Positions 10,577 through 22,269 of a stretch of DNA of 64,000 nucleotides are shown piece by piece. Each line of letters begins with the position of its first letter. Position 1 is the first letter of the stretch. Source of the DNA: Gnetum montanum (taxonomy: Eukaryota > Streptophyta > Gnetopsida > Gnetales > Gnetaceae); contig MNCI01019132.1 in assembly GCA_015680685.1 (NCBI GenBank), positions 4,001 to 68,000 of the forward strand. Reading direction: 5' to 3'. A model generated the notes under the pieces. That model did no database searches, had not been told where the DNA came from, and was given only the letters and a program-made list of their open reading frames with translations. A program made the position numbers and the translations under genes.

Positions 10577-13054
10577 ATGTCTTCTTCTTCTTCTTCTCAC
10601 AAGAGCAACTCACCACCTATGGACCATACAAAGAATAGTCGACAATCAAAAACACATAGCTAAAATCAACCAAATCCTCAACAATATAGAGTCACATATA
10701 CTCATCTTGATGAGTATATACCTGACTTTACCTTTATCCTCCATCAAGATGAACAGATGCACTAGAGAGATTTGCATGGTAACATAGTGTTATTGCCAGA
10801 TCGTGCTATCTCTAACATGCTTCTCTGTGCCTTGGCACAGATTGGCATGACAGAATTATATGTCGAATACGTTGCAGAAGACTTTGACATGAGGGATTAT
10901 CATCCCATAGATTTACAACATATGAGGGACATAAGGTAGGAAAGCCAACATACATTGTCGAAGGGAAAAGGCCCGCACGTCCTTAGTGAAACTAGATATG
11001 GTGGACCCATTACAATGGGTTCTCTATCAAGAGATGTTCCCCCTCCTAATGATGGTGTGGAGGTTAGGTATCAGAACCTACGCTCAATAATACACAACCC
11101 TGGTTCTGATGCTCATGAACACTAGCTTTTCACAGAGGGAACAACAACAAAAGACATGGATGGGCACTCAGATCGTCATCACAATTAGGGCCGAAGTAGC
11201 CAAAGAGAAGGTAGGAAGCATTACCACAGCGATGGTTCTCCTTCTTCTTCTCCTTCTTCTCATCACTCACCCTCTCCTTCCACATCAAGGCACAATCATG
11301 AAGAGCATAAGAGAGAGGATAAAAGTAAGGAAAAATGGAGAGGAAAAGGACATGAATGTAGGGAGAGAAGGGAACAATGAAGACATCACAGGTGTCATGA
11401 AAGAGATGATCATGACAAGCCCCTACTCGCAACTCGAAGTATGCTTAACATAACGGAGGTAGTTATGATTCCAACAAGGCATTTAAAAGATAGTAGGATC
11501 AGATGCTTAGACATGAACAGCATCCCACGATTTGAAGGGGGATACAATGCTGATCCACAACATCATTTATAGGCATTCCATGATGCCTGTGCCTTACAGA
11601 ATATAAAGAACGAGTGGCAAAATCTTAAGTTGTTTCCCAGGACACTCGCCAAGGAAGCAGAGAGCTGGTAGCATTCCTTAGAACTGGAAATCATCAGGAG
11701 GTGGAGTACGATGTTAGAACTATTCAACGATAAGTATCAAACATACTCCAGAGTGTCTAATTTGCGTAATCAGATCCAAGGCTGGAAGCAAGGAAATCAC
11801 GAACCCTTGGATGCTACCATGGCCTGCTACTACACATTGTTACATCGTTGCCCAGGCCATGGATATGCACAGCGGGATCAACTCTACCACATTGTGGATG
11901 GGCTCAGACATGAAACAAGGAGAACCCTTGGGACTTATGCCCAAGGGAGACTATCACAACTTAGAGCCCATGAAGTTCATCGATTGTTGGAGTAAGTAGC
12001 AAAAGAAGAAGGTGAACTACGACAAAGGGAAAGTGCGGAAGAGTACAACTGTGATCCCTCTCTTTGAAAGAAGGGAGTGAAATTTTGTGACAAAGAGGAT
12101 GAGTCACCAATCGAAGAGTTGGTGAACAGCAAGACCTTGCCACTTTAAAAGCTCACAACAGAAATAGTGGCTAAGGTAGACGACATATGGAGTTCCTTAG
12201 ACTCTAAAATTAAAACTATCTTAAAAATTGTAGAAGATTCTAATGTAGAATAAAGTAGTGACAAAGGTAAGAAAAAGTGGAGAGATTTAAGCCCTACACA
12301 TAACAAGGGTAAGGGAAAAATCACTAACTCCAATGTGGTTGTGGATTCAGATTCAGATGATGATGGTGGATGTGAGATCTACCACTATGACCATCCTAAG
12401 GGATGTTGTCCAATCATCTCACATCTATAGGAGTCTGGGGTGTATGCACTTAATCCGAGACTTAACCAATGGCAGACACCCTGAAGGTTACCTTATCCCC
12501 AAGGTAACCCAAGGTAGTTCCACCAACCCTTGACTCATTATCCAAGTGGAACTCCATCACAACCCATCGAATAGCATCAGTAGTGGCAATACCCACAATC
12601 ATGGGGGATGCCCTCGCCAACACATCAGTACCCTTACTGGTAGCCTAATCCTCATGGTTATTATGTGCAGCAGCCGATTTCTCCAAGCGACTCTATGAGT
12701 CACACAATGCCCCACCATCACTACCAAGTTCAGGAGTACTTTAGAAGAACTCCTTCTCCTCCGGGAGATACTCCATACCCACACCATCCTCCTAATCCAT
12801 CCGCACCTCTTCCACCAATAGTAGTTCCCATAACACCTCCTGCTCCAACAATGCAAGGGGAACTTCCTCCTCAACCGCAGCAATGTCACGCTACGAGAGC
12901 TGTAAATATTCAACCCACTGCTGGTTCTGAAAACTATAAAAAGAGAAGATCATTCTTTAAAACCAAAAGCCCAGACAAACTCTCACAACAACAAGCGGTT
13001 AAGCCCATGTACACTCCTCCACCATCTAACACTTTGGAGCACCCTTCGATCTAA
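10577..13054 (+). pseudogene. gag: gag pseudogene of B
   Basis: ATG at 10577 (MSSSSSSHKSNSPPMDHT) in the same relative place as in C (44113). One frame runs to 13054 with around twenty stops and a short out-of-frame piece. Order: N-terminal region with FTFILHQDEQ, a low-complexity His/Asp/Ser/Arg-rich stretch (11100-11440), the capsid-type core from about 11525 (RFEGGYNADPQHHL, LKLFPRTLAKEAESW), LELFNDKYQTYSRVSNLRNQ and a CPGHGYAQRDQLYHIVDGLR segment. A knuckle-like CEIYHYDHPKGCC lies near 12370-12410 (second Cys lost), then a proline-rich tail. It encodes the particle protein. Confidence 0.85.
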
Positions 13055-13671
13055 CAGAGCTTAATGCATACGGTTATGTTAACACATACCGTAACTGACA
13101 GGATCAAGGTAGGCCACCTTCCTAGAAAACTAATTGACCCTGGGAGTCCCTTAATCTACCTTCAAGTCACTGGAAATGAACCACATAGGGCTATTTTTGA
13201 CTCAAGCTCAACTTAATTTCACGAGAGATGTATCACGCCTAGAACCTACCACAACTTAAGAAGAGCAACATCCAACTAGAGCTAGCAGACCAATCCATCA
13301 CCATTCCCTTGGGATTGGTGAAGGACATCATTACCACTGTGTGTGGTTGGTCTTACCCAGCTGATTTCTTGGTGATTGAAGTGAACAATAACGAAGGGGA
13401 CTTCCCAATTATAATAAGAAGGGCATGGCTAAGCATAGTAGACGCACGCCTTAGGATCCGCGATGTTTCCTTGGAAATTTCTAAGATAAAAATTTATAGA
13501 AAGATCAAGAAGAAGAAAGTTCCATGCATCACATATAGTGATTCATTGGGTGATGACATAGAGGAAATGCCTCCATGCAACAGGTGTGCCCTTGAAACTT
13601 TGCAACAAAGATGCCTGTATGTAGCAATCACACAACCAGTAGTAAACACCCCGTGGTTGACAACTACTTGA
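13055..13671 (+). pseudogene. aspartic protease pseudogene of B
   Basis: Follows gag after a frame change. The active-site loop (about 13195) reads IFDSSS then a stop, against LLNSGSGVNLIS in C. The C-terminal half is open at 13309-13671: WSYPADFLVIEVNNNEGDFP, then IIIRRAWLSIVDARLRI. An acidic tail with KVPCITYSD follows. This is the only pol-derived domain left in B. Confidence 0.75.
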
Positions 13672-15841
13672 AGGAGCAACCAAATATTCATGGAATGAAC
13701 TAAGGAAACCCATGCCAATAACGAAGGAATAGACACATTAGAATATGAGCGTCGCCAACTTCCATCTCTTAATCTAAGATCATCAATTGGGAGAAGTTGG
13801 ACACTTCTAAGAAATTCAAACAGATGCTCATTATTTCAGATCTCTTCCTTACAACTCAGTCATGGGGGAGATGGCCACCTATGCTAATCATATGGGGCCC
13901 TCAGTTCTTTTAAGCTTTTGTTTTACAAGTTTTTGTTTCACACATTTTTTTACACATTTTTGTTTTACACGTTTTTTTTTCACGTTTTTGTTTTACACTT
14001 TTTTTTTTTTGCAAATTTCTTTAACTTTTCTTATTTTTGTTTTACATCATCGTTATACTTTTTCATTTTGTGTGTGTGTGTGTTCCACCATGTAAGTTTG
14101 TCACCTAATAAGTGTTCGGAATGATGGTATTAACTATTTTCACGATGATTGCTAATGTTTGGTTTTTACCTTTAAGTCACAATGTTGATACTAAGGTATG
14201 TTTCTTTTGATATTGCAGGCAATGAGATCACTTCATCCATCCATCCACCAATTTCTATGGTCTCTCTCAGCTTGGAAATGTACAGTCCCTTTTTAATAAG
14301 AACTTTAATGAATCGATGACTAGGCATTTCTCAAACTAAGGAAGGACTCAAGGATTGAAAAGGGTGTGACTTCAAGGGAACTTGATGCATTTGTGTTGGC
14401 TGTTCTCTTGGGTGCTTGGATGTTTCTTCTTGAGTTTTCTCACCGTTCCGATGTTACCCCAATTACCAGAAGCTGAGACAATAAAAATAATCAAGTCTTT
14501 GCATGGTGTGGTTCTCACACATAAAAACACAAAACAAAAAAAAAAGAGAGGAAAAAAAAAAGAGAGAAAACAAAGAAAGTGAGAATTCAAAGCACACCCC
14601 TTAGATGAAATAAACTTGGGCTACAAGCACTGGTTATGGAACCAAAGTGTTCCCTCTAACTAAGTCCCTTCTCTGTTCCCATTCTCTCCTTTGTTTCGTT
14701 GGAATGGCGGTGACTCTTTGGAGATGCATTCTTGTTACTTCAAGAGGATGGTTCAGCTGAATGCATTGATGCGAAGTTACTGGATGTGGTTGGTTTGAGG
14801 CCAGAGTTGGAATGAGACTTGCCAAGTCACATTAATCATGCAACACACAAGGGGATGTACACCACCTTGTCCTTGGGATTCCATTCCATTTTCTTCTTTC
14901 CATCCTTCTCTCCATTACTCACCTCATTGCCGGTAGTATCATTAGTGTACATAATTTGGTTGATGCATTGTTTTCTTTTTGGTAAACGCTTATGGTTAAT
15001 ACTTTAACTCATATTCCAAATGACATTCCCAGAGCCTATGAATTCTTTAAATGTGGGTTTGTCAGGGCATTAAGGGCATGGGCCTGCTTTGGGGAGGACC
15101 CACTAGCATTCCTATTTGGAGCATCCGTTAACTTCTTTTCCCTAAAATTTTGGCAATTAATTTTATTTTGTTCATTACCATCTTGACATCCATTTCATCG
15201 ATGTTATATTTGTCCCTTTTTATCTATCTTTCTTACTCCTTTCCTTTATCCATTCTAACGGTACCGAAGGTTCGCGATTAGTCATGGGGGTACGGGGCCT
15301 AATTTTTTCGATTTTCTTCCTACCCCCTACACCTTCAGTAGTTATCATTAATATATCTCCAAACCCGTACCAGCCATACCACAACCTAGCCAATGAACTT
15401 ACACCGAAGCAAGGTATTAACTACATTGAAATTCAGTTACCCTTGCTAATATAAGATTGTGTTGTGTGTGTAGATGGCAATCATACAACAACGGAATTGG
15501 ATCTAGAAGGAACATATGGAATGGAGCAGCACTACAGTAGCTATGCAAGGAGCAAGATCGATGGTGTGCTTACCGATGGATAACGAAAGATGCAATCTTG
15601 GCATTGGCAGCAGCAACACTTCTTTCTCTCTCTCTCTTTTTCTCAGCTGCCAACTAAGGCCTGATGTCATTATAATAAGGTGTTCACCCTTGTTGTCATA
15701 AACACCAATTTTGTCAAGTCTTGTAATGATGATCTGTTCACATGTCATCCCATTAGTTCCATTCCCCTCAATAATTCCATACCTTCTTCTCAATATTTTG
15801 TAAGGAACTCGAGGACGAGTTTTCATTTAGTCATGGGGGTA
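13672..15841 (+). other. 3' noncoding region of B with polypurine tract
   Basis: No coding sequence is supported. A T-rich tract with repeated TTTTGTTTTACAC words (13905-14050) and a short GT microsatellite (about 14069-14081) are followed by sequence shared with C (47450-48395 and 54138-55122). A CATGGGGGAGATGG motif at 13861 and a second TCATGGGGGTA directly before the 3' LTR (15831-15841) are purine-rich; the latter is the likely plus-strand primer. Confidence 0.65.
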
Positions 15842-16821
15842 TGATGAGATGCGATTCACATGAGCTGTGATATCGCGGTCCGTCGCCATATCTATAAATA
15901 AGAGGCTGCACTCCCCTTATTTCCCATCTTGGTCTAGAAGTAGGGAAAATCTGGCAGTTTGATCACTCTAGAGATAGATTATTTTCCATGTGCCCACAAT
16001 AGGAGTCCTAGAGTGAATAGATATTTATTTGAGCAACATTGTACCTAAACACAAGTTGTGTACGGCAATAAAGATGAACTTGATTGGATAAACCTTGCAG
16101 TGCACGGAATAGGATTTTATTTATTGTTTCTCTCTCATCCTTAAACTCCTAGAATGCGGTATGAGTACGACTTGATTATGAGCATCTACAGATGTGTATG
16201 GTTAGTCAAGGAATCGGCTGCTCATCGCATGCAGTATGAGTACGACTTGATTACTAGCATCTAGTGTGACTACTTGGTAACCCAGTGGCATATCCAGGAT
16301 CTACGCTTGGTAATCCCAGTGGTAGTCAAACACCTCGATGTTTACAGTTAGTTAAGGAATTAGTTGCTCATCACACTTAGGCTAGATAGATTCTCTCAAC
16401 TCTTTCCTCTTAGTTAAGTGCCTCAGTACGACCACTTCGAGCATGTGCGTTATGTGTGGTGATCCCAGTAATAATTAGCGTTTGGTAGCCACAGTTGCAT
16501 CGGTTCAAGGTGTGTACGGTAAGTGGGAACGGATGTTGATGTTAGGTAATTTAGACTTAGTTATTAGTTAGAGTTAGTTAGTTTCTCAACACTTCAACTC
16601 AATATCATAGGAGAAAAACATAAAAACATATAAAAATCATATACCTCGGACTTACTTAACCATACACCGTGACAACTACAAGTAAGTCTGGGAAGACAAC
16701 AAATGGTTAACCTTAAGTGTTCCATGAGGCGTGTAGGCATTTAGTCTGCGGAATTCAATCGGATCACGCGTGCTACGCTCGTTTCGTATGGTTGAGTGTA
16801 GGGGTACCTTGCCACTTATCA
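15842..16821 (+). repeat. 3' LTR of B (980 bp)
   Basis: Begins TGATGAGATGCG and ends CACTTATCA (one change from TCATCA). It is about 60 bp shorter than the 5' LTR because most of the GATATC palindrome array is missing before TATAAATA. The rest aligns throughout, including the U5 duplication. Confidence 0.9.
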
Positions 16822-18524
16822 CTTGTCCTTGCCTTTACCAAAGGCTTTCTTTATTCACTCCTTCACAATCTTCAAGGCTGTTGTACATCTCTCATCAACT
16901 AAGTCCCACAATTTTGCTACCTATGCAACTATATTAGTGATAGATTTTTGGATAGGTGAAATTTTCTTCTTTATTGCTTATCCAAGGTTTCTTCTTCCTG
17001 TGTGTCACAAACTCTTGCATCCCTTTTCCTAATAGATGGATCTCTATTATATTTTTCTATTGATTCTCTATTTCTTAACTCACCTTCCTCCTTTGCCATT
17101 TGATAAATTAATCTATGTATATGATGGGTAGAAATCTTTGACAATCATCCTTGGGCATAACCCCAAGGGTCTCTCTAGTCTTGTTCCATAACCCATCAAC
17201 AATGTGCCTTAGTTATTTTCGTTGTGAGAAGCCATTACCTAGGAATTTGTGCAATAATGAATAATACATTTCCATTGTTGCATCAAGGGATTCATGGGTG
17301 CCTTGCTTCCATCCTTGGATCTATTTCCTTAGATCAGACACTTGTGAATAAGCTTGATATTTGTCATCAAAGATATCCAACATGGTACTCCATCTCTTAA
17401 TTGATTTTGGTCCAAGCGATCTATACCAACTCTTAGCTTCTTTCACACGTGTTCATGGAAACAACTTCAATTTCTACATTGTGGAATGCTTGGAGGTGGT
17501 GTTGCGGATCAGCATTGTAACCACCCTAAAATCTAGGCATGTTATTCATATCTAGCTATTTGATACAACTATCCTTGACATGCCTAGTTGGAATATAAAT
17601 AGCTTCCCTAATGTTGATCATGCTTTGAGTAGCTAATAGGGGTTCATCATCGTAATTAGGTTTGTTGGCTCTGTTGTAGTGATACCCCCTTCGATGCTCA
17701 TGTTGTTCTTGGTCTTCTCTTCTATCCTTGCATCTTCTTCATTCATAATCTTCATCTTCCTCATCTGAATGCCTTAGGTGATAGTCATGGTGATCATGAG
17801 TCCTTCTCTCCTCCCTGTCATGATCTTGGTGCCTTAGCCTCCTCCTATTAAAGTCCACTAACAAACATGCAAATGAGGATGAGGAAATAGGAGAATGATA
17901 TTGGCTTATCCTCCTTTCATGACTCCAGTATTCTTCTCTATAGGATCTAGCAGAAACTCTTGTCCTTGAGTCTTGCTTATACTTTAAGTCAGTTGCCTCC
18001 CTCTTAAGTGTCTTTGCTAGAGTGGAATGTAATTGAACTTTGATAAGTTCCTCAAATTAGATGATAGGTGTCTGTGAATGGACTTCATGATTTTGGTTGA
18101 GTTGCTTAGTGACAAATGCATCACCATCAAGCTCTTCTAAGACAATAAGAGAGTTGACTTTCTTTCCTTTATTTTGGACATGCTTAACTTCCATTGTAGC
18201 ATCTCTCTATACTTGCTCCTCAATGGGCTAATAGGGTCATGTCATATGTTTGATCACATTACTTAGATTCATGCCCCTTAGAGTTGTCTGAAGCAAGATG
18301 GGTGGTGAGCACTTTGTAGGTAGAACAATGTTACCTTGAAGATCTCTCCATCTTAGTTGCCCATCTTGGTGAAAGATGAAAGTAAAATTGAGATAATAAG
18401 GATTGTGATGAGCATATGAAATCATTGCTTGCATTGGCATAATTCATTCTTCTTCTTCACTAATTTTGTCATTGCCTCTTTTTGTCTCCTTGGCAAGTCA
18501 TGATGTATCCTTGTTTGAAGCCAT
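16822..18524 (-). pseudogene. gag: 5' part of gag of A
   Basis: Minus-strand ATG at 18524-18522 (MASNKDTS), the same start as D (MASHNDQLSP at 40610). It continues with NPYYLNFTFIFHQDGQLRWR, then DLQGNIVLP, an Arg/His/Asp-rich stretch (about 17990-17690) and the capsid-type core from about 17560 down to 17150, and breaks at 16822 where B begins. Many stops are present. Confidence 0.75.
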
Positions 18525-18650
18525 GTTGTGGTTTAAGACATTTGGTTTAGTGTGCTTAATTTTAGAGTTATTAGAAAATTATGGATTTTAACTTTGGGTT
18601 ATTAATACAATGAACTTTATGAAATCAATTACTCAGCATACATTGACTTC

Positions 18651-18668
18651 TTCTTAGCAACAACACCA
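18651..18668 (-). other. primer-binding site of A, decayed tRNA-Asp type
   Basis: Minus strand TGGTGTTGTTGCTAAGAA next to the LTR end. It differs from the tRNA-Asp complement only by C-to-T and G-to-A changes. The leader 18525-18650 holds nothing else recognisable. Confidence 0.65.
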
Positions 18669-18669
18669 A

Positions 18670-19520
18670 TGATGAGCAGTGGAGAAATCTAACACCCAAA
18701 TATACAAGCCACAAAAGTTCATGTGTGACCATATTGTAATATGTGGATGAGGAAATGTAATTATGCTAGCAATTGGTTTAAGTTTGAGACTATTATTTTC
18801 CCACATGGAGCTAGTGAAGTCTATGTGTATGGTTTAGCTCACTGTGAGGTATATTATATCTAATGTTGTTAGGTCATTCTTACTCCTAGAAAACATGATA
18901 AGAATGAAAGTAGTTTCTAATTCTAAGTAAAACAAGTAAATGAATCTATTCTAGCGTATGGCGATGAGCATCTATTCTTGATCATTCGTACATACCTTGG
19001 GCTTTGTGTAACTACTACTGAGATAACAAGTGTATCGCTAGTGCTACTGGTTACCACACAATTACACTTAAGTATTTGAGATTAGTCGTACTAATTATGC
19101 TTAATAACAATAGTGATAGTAAAGTGCATGGAATAATAAAACATTAACTAGGAAAAAAATAAACATTATGCCAAGTAAAATAGGAAGCTAGGAAAATTCT
19201 GTAATAGTACAAAATTGCTTGATCTTTATTACCGATCACACTTGTGCCCAAGTACAAGATGTCCAAACAAAGACATCGTACACTAAGTCACACTACACTA
19301 TGACATTCACACTTCTAAGTCCTAGATTACGAAAACAAACTAAAAGAGTTCTGTTACTATGGAATGAAAAACTTCCTTGGATCTATGCACCTAGGTGTTG
19401 CATTTATAGGCTTCACACATCCCATGATATCAAATCTATGATATCATAGCTTGTGCTATAATATCGGATATACATGACTTCGTAGATATGATATCGTAGT
19501 TACGATATCGTAGGTGAAGA
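18670..19520 (-). repeat. 5' LTR of A (right boundary approximate)
   Basis: The inner end, TGATGAGCAG at 18670 on the plus strand, is the reverse of the usual CTGCTCATCA end. Toward the right are the AATAAA equivalent (TTTATT at about 19226) and a GATATC-palindrome U3 (19424-19515), including the perfect 12-bp TACGATATCGTA at 19501-19512. The outer end is not clear. Confidence 0.7.
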
Positions 19521-19654
19521 AAAATTAACTCTATAATAAATGAATTTTAGCATATTAGCAATGGCTAAATGAATGTCTATGAAAATAACTAAAAGGGATG
19601 AAATCTATAAAATGAAACTATCGGGCATAGCTTGAGGAATTTAAGTTTTGACCT
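19521..19654. other. short flank between A and F, nothing recognised
   Basis: AT-rich sequence without a gene. Its last five bases, GACCT (19650-19654), are the left target duplication of F. Confidence 0.5.
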
Positions 19655-20834
19655 TGTATCGTCCGAAATTGTCGGTCTCCGGTTGGAAGGAAATAGAGAC
19701 CGTGGGATCACCGGACACGCACAGAAGACCCTACCTTCGCCTGAGGGTGAGCTGGAATGAACGAAGGTAGAGTACCTTGGATGGTCCACATGCAGATCAG
19801 GCAAGGATTTCCCCAAACGTACACCGAGGTGTTATACGCAAACGGTGTGAAAGATGCAAAACGGAGCGTAAACAGCGTAATTGATGTAAATGGAGCATAA
19901 ACAGCGTAAACATAAACGTAAAATAACGTAAACAATGAACATGCAACAATTAATGCAAACTGTAACAGTTTTTACGAAGAAAATGTAACAATGGCATTTC
20001 AAAATGAGAGTACAATGCACCGGTCTAACGCAGTTGTGGCTTTGACACAAGGCGGACGAAAAGCCCCGATGAATGTAGGGATGACTGTGTGCTGGTTCAC
20101 ACTGTAGGCACAACGTAGAGGCTGTATGCTCAGCGTACAGGGTTGTCTAGTGTATAAGGTTTTCTGCTCTGGTTCTCAGCGTCTCTGCTCTCTGATTTGC
20201 TCTAGAATTTTGCCAATCGACCTGATCTAGTGGAAAATTGGGGCTTTTATATGGGTTTTGACGTTAGACTCAGGTTGGGAGACACGTGGCACATTGACCG
20301 GGTGCAAAGTGTAAGATTTACAAGTGTACAATATGTTACAACTGCTGGGTGTATACGTTGTATTTGGTGGGCGTAGACTACTGGGCATACACGCTGGGCG
20401 TATACGCTATGGATGCTAGGCGTATACGATGATGGTTATTGGGCGTACACGCTGATGGTTGCTGGGCATACATGCTGATGGTTGATGGGCATATACGCTG
20501 GGCGTACATGCTGATGGTTGCTGCGTTGTACCAAGTCTTGCTCTGCAGTGTTGTTTCCATGTCGTTTTGGACGTACTTGTGGGGCATGCACGCTGGGCAT
20601 ATACGCTGTGAACTTCGGGCGTATACACTGAGAATGCCCGGCGTATATGCTGTGGATGTGAACTTGAGCGTATGCACTAGGCATATACGTTGAGAATGTA
20701 AACTTAGTGAAAATTAAGTATCTGACCTCCGAAGTTGCCATGTTTGATACCAGATGTAGCCGTGGTCATTTGCGAGTCGCAGGGACCTACTTCTTGTTGA
20801 AAAAGTACTAAGCTTGAAATTTTGTGGTGTTTCA
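19655..20834 (-). repeat. 3' LTR of F (1180 bp)
   Basis: On the minus strand it starts TGAAACACCACAAAATTTC and ends ACGATACA. TATATAAAAG-like sequence sits at 20244-20252 (minus), with the palindromic GCGTATACGC array upstream (20340-20690). A conserved CGGTCTC...GAGACCG inverted repeat lies near its 3' end (19672-19703). Confidence 0.92.
20340..20700 (-). repeat. GCGTATACGC word array in U3 of 3' LTR of F
   Basis: About twenty variants of the self-complementary word GCGTATACGC (also GCGTACACGC, GCATACATGC), many spaced by TGGGC or TGATGGTTGCTG. They form an irregular 20-36 bp tandem array just upstream of the LTR TATA box. The array translates in all frames into repetitive peptides that are not genes. 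Confidence 0.85.
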
Positions 20835-20848
20835 TTGGCCCCTCTTTA
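20835..20848 (-). other. polypurine tract of F
   Basis: On the minus strand TAAAGAGGGGCCAA directly precedes the TGAAAC start of the 3' LTR; this is the expected position of the plus-strand primer. Confidence 0.75.
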
Positions 20849-22269
20849 TTGACGTTGGGAGGAATCGACCCGAGAAGCGTCGATAAAGAAGTGCAAAACA
20901 CCACAAGAAACTCGATAAGGACATTGTCTTTTACTGCCTGACTAGACATCATCGCACCATATTCTGTAGTACATAGGATTGGGAGAGTGAAATCTGTTGC
21001 TGGTAGAAAAATGGAGATTGCGGGGATTGGTGACTGACCAAGGGATTGTGCTTGGTAAAGGGGATGCTCTAGTGTGTATCATGCTGATCCTTGTCAATAG
21101 CCATTGTTTAGCAGACTTGGAATCAAGACATGCAATGTGTGTCCTTTGGTTGAAAAAGACTCCTGGTTAGTGTCCAAGAGGACTTGTTGGCAAGACCAAA
21201 GCCACGTGATGATGTGTTGCATTCTTTGGAGAAACAGGGCCCTTGTTTGGTGTTTAGGGGAATCTGTTGGTGGAGAGCCAAAGCCATGCAACTGGATGTT
21301 TCTTGATTGTTTTTGACATGAGTACTAGGTTCTAAGACAACTGCCTTCCCACCTGGGGCTCATATGGAAAGTGCCAAGGGTCTTGATTTTTTTTTTGCTC
21401 TTGTACTCATGCTCAAGTGCTATGTTGTGTGCTGCAACTGCTTCAAAGTGTTACAGTGCACGACAGCATGCTCAAAGTTTTGAGTGTACTGGGTGTATCA
21501 GATGTGTGGTTGAGTATAGTGTGTCAGTGAGTAGATAGGGAATGTACCGGGAAATGGGGATGTACTAGTGAACAGATTGATTTAGTCTTGCCACGTGGGC
21601 TGTGAGCATTGCCTCATTTTGCTGCTTATGATGAAATGCATTCTTGTACGAATACCTCTGAGCGTCATCCTACAAGCATAACTCAAAGGAGACAAGAAAA
21701 CCATGAGTGAATAAGCGAGCTTAGACTTAAACAGCAACTGATGGAACAAAGGCACTAGAAGAGATTTCAGGCACTGTATGTAAATGGCGGCAATGTTGGT
21801 AAGAGTGTCTGATGGTAGGCGATATAGTGATTCTGATGAATGAATGTGGCCGCGGATTGAGGAACCAGAGATGAACTTGCTAGTTTATAGTCTTAGCAAA
21901 CTATCATGGGTTAGTTTTATGTCACAACCCGTTGGACATTGCCCGTTTAGCATCGTGGTGGATGTTGCATTGCTAGTTTCTAGTCTTAGCAGACCGTGAA
22001 GAGGCAAACTAGTTTATAGTCTTAGCAGACTCTGGTGGATGCAACAGCGGTAGTTTACTATCATGCCAGACGGGTGCTAGTTTATCGTCATTGCGGACAT
22101 TGTGTGGTATCAGTTTATTGTCATGATCTAGGACGATCTGTGGTATCAGTTTATCGTCATGATCCAGGACTGTTCTATGGTATCAGTTTACCATCATGAT
22201 TCCAGGACGAGTTGTGGTATTATTTTGTAGTCGTGATCCCAAGACTCACATGTACCTGAGCTTGTTCTC
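20849..22269 (-). other. 3' untranslated region of F
   Basis: No gene supported. It includes the AGTTTA-hairpin block at 21881-22240. Long tandem-repeat-bearing 3' regions are known from Tat-lineage elements. Confidence 0.65.
21881..22240 (+). repeat. AGTTTA-hairpin repeat block I
   Basis: Nine or more units of about 25-40 bp begin (C/T)AGTTTA and continue as a short hairpin. Examples: ATAGT(CTTAGCAA)ACTAT, ATGTC...GACAT, AGTC(TTAGCA)GACT and CGTC(ATTGCG)GAC. The last units repeat GTGGTATCAGTTTATCGTCA at a spacing of about 36 bp. Stem sequence differs between units but remains self-complementary. Related blocks lie at 25845-26075 and 31457-31740. Confidence 0.8.

Larger units (their letters stand above)
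9385..16821 (+). mobile_element. B: gag-protease LTR element without RT, inserted in A
   Basis: Complete element, 7437 bp, with LTRs 9385-10426 and 15842-16821, a primer site, gag and protease, then 2.2 kb of noncoding sequence. No RT, RNase H or integrase is present. Flanks are TTTGT (9380-9384) and CTTGT (16822-16826), a 5-bp target duplication with one C/T difference. D has the uninterrupted version of the target within gag (about 42297-42310), which confirms both ends. C (43190-55916) is the same type. Confidence 0.9.
4443..19520 (-). mobile_element. A: minus-strand gypsy element with pol, interrupted by B
   Basis: Read on the minus strand: 5' LTR (18670 to about 19520), primer site, gag (from 18524), element B inserted within gag (9385-16821), the rest of gag, protease, RT, RNase H, integrase and an AT-rich 3' region. 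The 3' LTR is beyond the window because R1 inserted at 4442/4443. The order protease-RT-RNase H-integrase is that of Ty3/gypsy elements. The RT and protease sequence style and the tRNA-Asp primer site suggest the Athila/Tat side of the group. Many stops and frameshifts make it an old, dead copy. The coordinates include B. Confidence 0.85.

Noticed and set aside
11130-11453. Open frames on both strands in the Arg/Asp/His-rich part of B gag
   Set aside because: Out of frame with gag and due to low-complexity sequence; gag motifs on both sides fix the correct frame.
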